The notes under the pieces were generated by a model. That model saw only the letters and a program-made list of their open reading frames with translations. It was not told the DNA's origin and did no database searches. Positions 14,190-18,375 of a stretch of 18,375 nucleotides of DNA are shown here, in pieces. Each line of letters starts with the position of its first letter. Position 1 is the stretch's first letter. The position numbers and the translations under genes were made by a program. This DNA is from Coriobacteriales bacterium (GTDB lineage Bacteria; Actinomycetota; Coriobacteriia; Coriobacteriales; UBA8131): the NCBI GenBank assembly GCA_031268525.1, contig JAIRXA010000098.1:1-18375 (forward strand), in the 5' to 3' direction.

Positions 14190-14468
14190 GTCCAGTATCG
14201 CCAGCGCCTGTCGATAGCCGCCGGAGCCATGGTTCAGGCACTTGGAGACCCGCGCGATGGTCGTCGCCGAAGCACCCGTTGCCTCCTGCACCATGATATA
14301 GGGCGAACCCGCGTCGAGCATCACGGCCACCGTCAGGCGCTGCGCCATCTCATTTACCTCACGGATGGTGCAGAGGTCCTCCAGGAGGACGGCAAGCTGC
14401 TCGACATCCGTCGTCTGGGCAAAAATCCTATAGAGCCGCTGCAACTCGGCAGCCGACGCTTCCTTCAT
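14172..14468 (-). CDS. yerC: TrpR/YerC-family transcriptional regulator (candidate HisR)
   Basis: A small all-helical DNA-binding protein (98 residues) of the TrpR-like YerC/YecD family. The helix-turn-helix is unmistakable: VQEATGASATTIARVSKCL followed by NHGSGGYRQAL, close to the family pattern ending in LNYGSGGY. The upstream dimerisation helices contain LCTIREVNEMAQRLTVA. Family members have been proposed by comparative genomics as histidine-biosynthesis regulators (HisR) in Gram-positive bacteria. The his operon is about 5 kb away and has a palindrome over its promoter. I chose the ATG at 14468 because it overlaps the cimA stop as ATGA with AAGGA ten bases upstream; the ATG at 14474 is an alternative. 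It lies between cimA and dnaE, and its 3' end is part of a short repeat array. Confidence 0.88.
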   Translation of the reverse strand: MKEASAAELQRLYRIFAQTTDVEQLAVLLEDLCTIREVNEMAQRLTVAVMLDAGSPYIMVQEATGASATTIARVSKCLNHGSGGYRQALAILDGQQDE

Positions 14469-16093
14469 GCGCATTCTGTCCTTCTTTCCCGAGGCTCTCC
14501 GTCACACCCGCTTTTGAGCAGGCCATAGGTAATCGCGTCCACCAGAGCGTCCCAGGACGCCTCAATGACATTCTCGCTCACGCCGATGGTCTTCCAGCTT
14601 GTCTTACCGTCGCTGGTTTCGATCAGGGTGCGGATGACCGCATCCGTACCACTACTCTCATCGAGGACGCGCACCTTGTAATCCGACAGCTCAAAGGATT
14701 TCACCTGGGGATAAAAGCGCGTTATGGCTTCACGCAAGGCTGCGTCGAGGGCGTTGACCGGACCATTGCCTTCCGCGGTTGCGATATGACGCTCGCCGCC
14801 GACCCGCAACTTGATTGTTGCCTCGCTGGACTGGATGCCATCGGCGCGTCGTTCGGCGATAACCCGAAAACTCTCAAGGCCAAAGTAACTCACCTGCTCG
14901 CCCATCTGATCGCGCAGCAGCAGCTCAAGCGAGGCATCCGCGACCTCGTAGGAGTAACCCTTATCCTCTTTATTCTTTACGGTGTCAAGCAAGGCCTGCA
15001 AGGTCGCGCCTTCCTCAGGCAAGGGAAGCTCAAAATCTCCCGCTTTTGCTCTGAGTGCGGCTTTCCCGGCGAGCTCACTGACAACAATGTGGGAGAAATT
15101 GCCAACGCTGTGCGGGTCGATGTGCTCATAGGCACCATGCTCGCGCAAGGCTGCGCTGGCATGGAGGCCACCCTTATGAGAGAAGGCACTCGTTCCAACA
15201 TAGGGCAGATGCGCATCAAAGGCGATGTTAAAGGTCTCGGCGACCGCATGCGCCGTCGGAGTCAGCAACTTGAGTCGTTCGGGTCCGATGAGGTCGTAGC
15301 CCAACTTGAGCTGCAGGTCGGCGATACAGGTCAGCAGATCGGCATTGCCAACACGCTCTCCGTAACCACAGATTGTGCCCTGCACCTGCGTAGCACCCGC
15401 CCGGACAGCTTCCAAGCTGTTCGCAACGCCGCAGCCGCTGTCATTATGGGCATGAATGCCGATGCGCACCTGTGACAATTTTGCCTGCTCAAGGGCGGCG
15501 ACCGCCGCCGTAGTCGCCGCGTAAACCTCGTGCGGCAACATGCCGCCATTGGTGTCGCAGAGCACAAGCGTCTCGGCACCCGCCTGTGCGGCCACCAACA
15601 GAACTTCAAGCGCGTAGGCCGCATCTTCCCGGTAGCCATCAAAGAAGTGCTCGGCATCAAAGAAGACCCGCTTGCCCGCTCTCTTCAGGAAGGCGATCGA
15701 AGAAGAAACCATGCGCAGATTCTCCGCGCAGGTCGTCTCCAATACCTGTGCGACCTGGAGCGTCCACGCCTTGCCGACCAGAGCAACGATGGGAGCTGGA
15801 CAGGCAGTCAGAAGGGCGAGGGACTCATCATGCTCAGCGTCGGCGTTCTTATGAAGCGTCGTCCCGAATGCGACCAGCGTCGCGTGACGCAAATCAAGCG
15901 AACACGCCTGCTCGAAGAACAGACGATCTCGGTGATTCGATGCTGGGTAACCTCCCTCAATGAAGTCGACCCCAAGCACATCGAGACGTGTGGCAAGGTA
16001 TACCTTGTCCTCAACGGTCAGGCTTACTCCCTCTCGTTGCTGGCCGTCCCGAAGCGTCGTGTCATAGGTCTGGATCACACCACATCGAGCCAT
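14465..16093 (-). CDS. cimA: (R)-citramalate synthase
   Basis: Condenses pyruvate and acetyl-CoA to (R)-citramalate, the threonine-independent entry to isoleucine via 2-oxobutyrate. The 542-residue length and architecture fit CimA: a DRE-TIM barrel with YDTTLRDGQQREG (10-22), metal-binding HAHND (214-218) and CGYGERVGNADL (242-253). A SHKGGLHASA segment follows, then a C-terminal LeuA-type dimer/allosteric domain (about 400-530). Homocitrate and isopropylmalate synthases are relatives. The combination of GYPASNHRD near the N-terminus and SYFGLESFRV in the regulatory domain favours citramalate synthase. The start at 16093 lies inside the end of ilvE (19-base overlap) with a poor Shine-Dalgarno, suggesting coupling. 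Adjacent ilvE supports the isoleucine role, and the allosteric domain implies isoleucine feedback. Confidence 0.9.
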   Translation of the reverse strand: MARCGVIQTYDTTLRDGQQREGVSLTVEDKVYLATRLDVLGVDFIEGGYPASNHRDRLFFEQACSLDLRHATLVAFGTTLHKNADAEHDESLALLTACPAPIVALVGKAWTLQVAQVLETTCAENLRMVSSSIAFLKRAGKRVFFDAEHFFDGYREDAAYALEVLLVAAQAGAETLVLCDTNGGMLPHEVYAATTAAVAALEQAKLSQVRIGIHAHNDSGCGVANSLEAVRAGATQVQGTICGYGERVGNADLLTCIADLQLKLGYDLIGPERLKLLTPTAHAVAETFNIAFDAHLPYVGTSAFSHKGGLHASAALREHGAYEHIDPHSVGNFSHIVVSELAGKAALRAKAGDFELPLPEEGATLQALLDTVKNKEDKGYSYEVADASLELLLRDQMGEQVSYFGLESFRVIAERRADGIQSSEATIKLRVGGERHIATAEGNGPVNALDAALREAITRFYPQVKSFELSDYKVRVLDESSGTDAVIRTLIETSDGKTSWKTIGVSENVIEASWDALVDAITYGLLKSGCDGEPRERRTECA

Positions 16094-16992
16094 TCAGCGT
16101 ATTCGGAAAGCCTGCCGGTGGCTGCCGCGAAGAAGCGCCCCTGCAGCTTGAGGGTGATGGGACCCGGCTTACCGATGGCGCGGTGATCGACGGAGTTAAT
16201 GGGGGTCAGTTCGGCAGCGGTGCCCGTGAAGAAAACTTCGTCAGCCTGATACAGATCGGTGCGCACGAGCGATTTCTCAAGAACGGTATAGCCGAGGTCG
16301 CGGGCGATCTGCATGACCGAATCGCGGGTTAAACCCGCAAGGATGCCGTCGGACAGGGGGGGCGTTGCCACAATGCCATCACGCACCGTAAAGATATTCT
16401 CGCCAGAACCCTCGGCAACGTAGCCGAGTTCGTTGAGCAACACCGCCTCACCGTAGCCGTGATCCTGGGCTTCCATGTTTGCCAGGCCCGAATTGAGGTA
16501 GGACGCTGAGGATTTGATTGCACCCGGCGTGGCATTGACACTGCGCTGGCGCCACGAACTGATGCCGACCGCAATGCCCTCGGCCAGAGCGGTATCACCA
16601 AGATAGGCATCCCAGGGCCAGACGGCGATGGCCACATCGATGGGCGCCGAACGCGGATTTACACCAACCGCACCGTAGCCGCGATAGGCGATTGGGCGGA
16701 TGTAGCAGCTGGCAAAGCCATTGCTCCTGATGGTCTCCAGAGCCGCCTCGACAAGCTCCTCGTGACGGTAGGGCAGCTCCATATTGATCATACGGGCCGA
16801 GGACAAAAAGCGTTTCATGTGGTCGCGCAGCCGAAAGACAGCCGACCCCGTCTCGGTCTGATAGCAACGGATGCCCTCAAAGACCGCCGTACCATAATGA
16901 AGGGCATGCGATAGGACGTGAGTCGTCGCCTCAGCCCAGGGTATGAGTGTGCCATTCTTCCAGATATACTTCGCTTCGACGATATCTGCCAT
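16075..16992 (-). CDS. ilvE: Branched-chain amino acid aminotransferase
   Basis: PLP-dependent fold-type IV aminotransferase performing the last step of isoleucine, leucine and valine synthesis. The 305 residues match IlvE length. Seen are HALHYGTAVFEGIRCY (29-44), the catalytic Lys160 in GAIKSSASYLNS, and the class IV signature running from EAVLLNELGYVAEGSGENIF (182-201). A phosphate-binding GILAGLTRDSV and a C-terminal FFTGTAAELTPI complete the fold. The start is secure: GAGGAGGA lies just before the ATG. It directly precedes and overlaps cimA and follows lgt by 34 bp, so isoleucine synthesis is joined to lipoprotein processing in one transcript. D-amino acid transaminase is a family relative, but the operon favours IlvE. 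Confidence 0.94.
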   Translation of the reverse strand: MADIVEAKYIWKNGTLIPWAEATTHVLSHALHYGTAVFEGIRCYQTETGSAVFRLRDHMKRFLSSARMINMELPYRHEELVEAALETIRSNGFASCYIRPIAYRGYGAVGVNPRSAPIDVAIAVWPWDAYLGDTALAEGIAVGISSWRQRSVNATPGAIKSSASYLNSGLANMEAQDHGYGEAVLLNELGYVAEGSGENIFTVRDGIVATPPLSDGILAGLTRDSVMQIARDLGYTVLEKSLVRTDLYQADEVFFTGTAAELTPINSVDHRAIGKPGPITLKLQGRFFAAATGRLSEYAEWLDVV

Positions 16993-17026
16993 GCTGTATT
17001 CCTCCTCAGAGTGCCTGAATGGATGG

Positions 17027-18070
17027 CTATTCTACGTCTTTCGTGTCGTCCGTGTCTTCTGTTGGCTGGTTGTCAGCGGGCTGGTCATCCGCCGATGGAT
17101 CGTCAGCGGGCTGGTCGTCCGCGGGCTGCTCGTCAGTCGGCAAGTCGTCCGCGGGCTGCTCGTCCGCCGATGGATCAGCTGGTGCCTGGTCATCCACTGA
17201 CAAGTCGTCCGTTGGCAGGTCATCCGTTGACTGCTCGTCCACGGATTCCTGCCATTGCCCAGCCTGCGGATGCCGGGTTTTGTGGGCGTACAGAAGAAAG
17301 GCAGCGCCAACAAGTAACATCGGTAGACTGAGCAACATGCCCATCGTCACCCAACCGGTCCCAAAAAGATAGCCGATCTGCGCGTCAGGCAGACGTACGA
17401 ATTCCACCGCGATACGAAAAACACCGTAGCCAATCAGGAAGATGCCAAAGTAGCCGCCTCGGGGCAGCGGTGGCTTGCGCCTGCTGAGCAGATAGAGGAT
17501 CACGAAGAGCACCACACCCTCAAGCAGAGCCTCGTAGAGCTGTGTAGGATGGCGCGCCACGAACCCAGCAGCCGGACTCTTGAAGACGACACCCCACGGA
17601 AGACTTGTCGGCGCGCCCCAAAGCTCTCCATTGATAAAGTTCGCAATACGCACGAGGCACAGACCGATAGGCGTGGTGATGGCGGCGATATCACCCAAGG
17701 TCAAAAGGGGCATTTTGATGAGACGCGCGGCGATAATCAAGCCCGTAGCCAGGCCGAGCAGCCCGCCGTGAAAGGACATGCCGCCTTCACGGATCGCAAA
17801 TATATCGAGGGGATGCGCAAGATAGTAGTCCAGGTTATAGAAGAGTACATAGCCAAGACGTCCACCAATGACCGCTCCGAGCATACAGGCGATGACGATC
17901 GTCAAGAGACTGTCAAGGCTCACACGTATCTGCCAGCGACGGCACAGGGACGGGACGAGGAGCGCGGCCAGCGCAAAACCGGCGATCCAGGCAAGTCCGT
18001 ACCATTGGATCTCCACGCCTCCGATGGTAAACGCCGTTGAATCAAGACTATGGTATAAGCTATCGAGCAT
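17027..18070 (-). CDS. lgt: Prolipoprotein diacylglyceryl transferase with acidic repeat tail
   Basis: Inner-membrane enzyme that transfers diacylglycerol from phosphatidylglycerol to the lipobox Cys of prolipoproteins. The first 265 or so residues form the multi-spanning Lgt core. Residues corresponding to essential E. coli positions are visible: Tyr24 (IQWYGLAW), His101 (GGMSFHGGLLG), Arg141 and Asn144 (RIANFINGELWG), and Tyr215 and Arg219 (YGVFRIAVEFVR). HPTQLYEALLEG is also typical. Oddity: after the last helix the protein continues for about 80 residues (about 268-347). From about 282 to 341 this tail is a run of acidic pentapeptides such as ADDQP, TDEQP and ADDPS, predicted disordered and cytoplasmic. 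The start follows the upstream gene's stop by five bases, with GAGGGA upstream. The enzyme call is firm; the tail's function is unknown. Confidence 0.95.
   Translation of the reverse strand: MLDSLYHSLDSTAFTIGGVEIQWYGLAWIAGFALAALLVPSLCRRWQIRVSLDSLLTIVIACMLGAVIGGRLGYVLFYNLDYYLAHPLDIFAIREGGMSFHGGLLGLATGLIIAARLIKMPLLTLGDIAAITTPIGLCLVRIANFINGELWGAPTSLPWGVVFKSPAAGFVARHPTQLYEALLEGVVLFVILYLLSRRKPPLPRGGYFGIFLIGYGVFRIAVEFVRLPDAQIGYLFGTGWVTMGMLLSLPMLLVGAAFLLYAHKTRHPQAGQWQESVDEQSTDDLPTDDLSVDDQAPADPSADEQPADDLPTDEQPADDQPADDPSADDQPADNQPTEDTDDTKDVE
17048..17242 (-). repeat. 15-bp-periodic repeat encoding the acidic Lgt tail
   Basis: A codon-preserving repeat with 15-bp periodicity encodes about twelve pentapeptides of the form x-D-D/E-Q/L-P. 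Parts are nearly identical at DNA level: a 21-base segment at 17114-17134 recurs at 17144-17164, 30 bp away. It lies wholly beyond the last transmembrane helix of Lgt. Confidence 0.8.
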
Positions 18071-18075
18071 GAAGA

Positions 18076-18369
18076 TCAGCCGTCCCTCTTCTCGCGATGG
18101 AAACCCGAGTCGATCTCCTCGATCGCCTCGTCCACCGTGTCGACCTTCTCCAGCTGACGCTTAAAATACTCCAGCTGCGCTTTGTATTCAGGATTGCCAA
18201 GGTTTAAGGGGTAGATGAGATGAAATCCCTCAGGCGCCTCATCGACGATAAGGTGTGAGGTATAGCTGATCGAAGGCTTTGCCGCCGTATCGGTTTGCAG
18301 AGATACTGATTGCTCCGCAAGACGCTTACTTGCCGCCCGGTACTGGGCGGGTGTCAGGCGCATCGTCAC
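18076..18369 (-). CDS. Small charged protein of unknown function, 5' end near window edge
   Basis: I do not recognise this 95-97-residue protein. It has no signal peptide or membrane helix. It begins with a basic amphipathic stretch (TPAQYRAASKRLAEQ). The middle contains SYTSHLIVDEAPEGFHLIYPLNL, and it ends in a strongly charged, helix-prone region (QLEYFKRQLEKVDTVDEAIEEID). Candidate starts are ATG at 18363 and GTG at 18369. Neither has a visible ribosome-binding site in the few bases left, and the frame is open to the window edge, so it may begin further upstream. It ends five bases before lgt and is very likely co-transcribed with it. Confidence 0.55.
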   Translation of the reverse strand: MTMRLTPAQYRAASKRLAEQSVSLQTDTAAKPSISYTSHLIVDEAPEGFHLIYPLNLGNPEYKAQLEYFKRQLEKVDTVDEAIEEIDSGFHREKRDG

Positions 18370-18375
18370 AGCAAG

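Overview
The window is a dense, moderately GC-rich bacterial chromosomal segment. Nearly every gene lies on the minus strand, and most neighbours overlap by 1-8 bases (ATGA, TGATG). It is made of core biosynthetic and housekeeping genes, with no transposase, phage, CRISPR, tRNA or rRNA signal. A TrpR-related YerC-type regulator, a short-form HisG with its HisZ partner, and a citramalate route to isoleucine fit a Gram-positive bacterium. My best guess is an actinobacterium of the Coriobacteriia/Eggerthellales type, with a Firmicute as the alternative. This is inference from gene content only.

Layout, from the right end in the direction of transcription. (1) 18369-10458, minus: a small unknown protein, lgt (lipoprotein modification), ilvE (branched-chain aminotransferase), cimA (citramalate synthase), a TrpR/YerC-type regulator and dnaE (replicative polymerase) run as one block. 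(2) 9841-10524, plus: a lone class I SAM-dependent methyltransferase, whose 3' end overlaps the 3' end of dnaE by 67 bp. (3) 9475-9840: the only long non-coding stretch. It holds two candidate his promoters, a 13-bp inverted repeat 65 bp apart, and a 32-bp near-perfect palindrome that covers the -10 of the proximal promoter. (4) 9474-1535, minus: a ten-gene histidine operon, hisZ-G-D-C-B-H-A-F-I-E. It encodes every step from PRPP + ATP to histidine except histidinol-phosphate phosphatase. (5) 1411-18, minus: two membrane-anchored proteins of unknown function behind their own -10-like element.

How the parts may work together. YerC-type TrpR proteins have been proposed from comparative genomics as histidine-biosynthesis regulators (HisR) in Gram-positive bacteria. 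A yerC gene about 5 kb from a his operon whose proximal promoter carries a long palindrome suggests a local repressor-operator pair, with the regulator co-transcribed with isoleucine genes and dnaE. This is a testable inference.

The second theme is short repeats at gene ends. They occur in the N-terminus of HisG (18-bp units), the C-terminus of HisA (27-bp units), the C-terminus of Lgt (acidic pentapeptides) and across the yerC stop codon and yerC-dnaE spacer (16-18-bp units). They sit outside the conserved enzyme cores and look like lineage-specific expansions at gene junctions.
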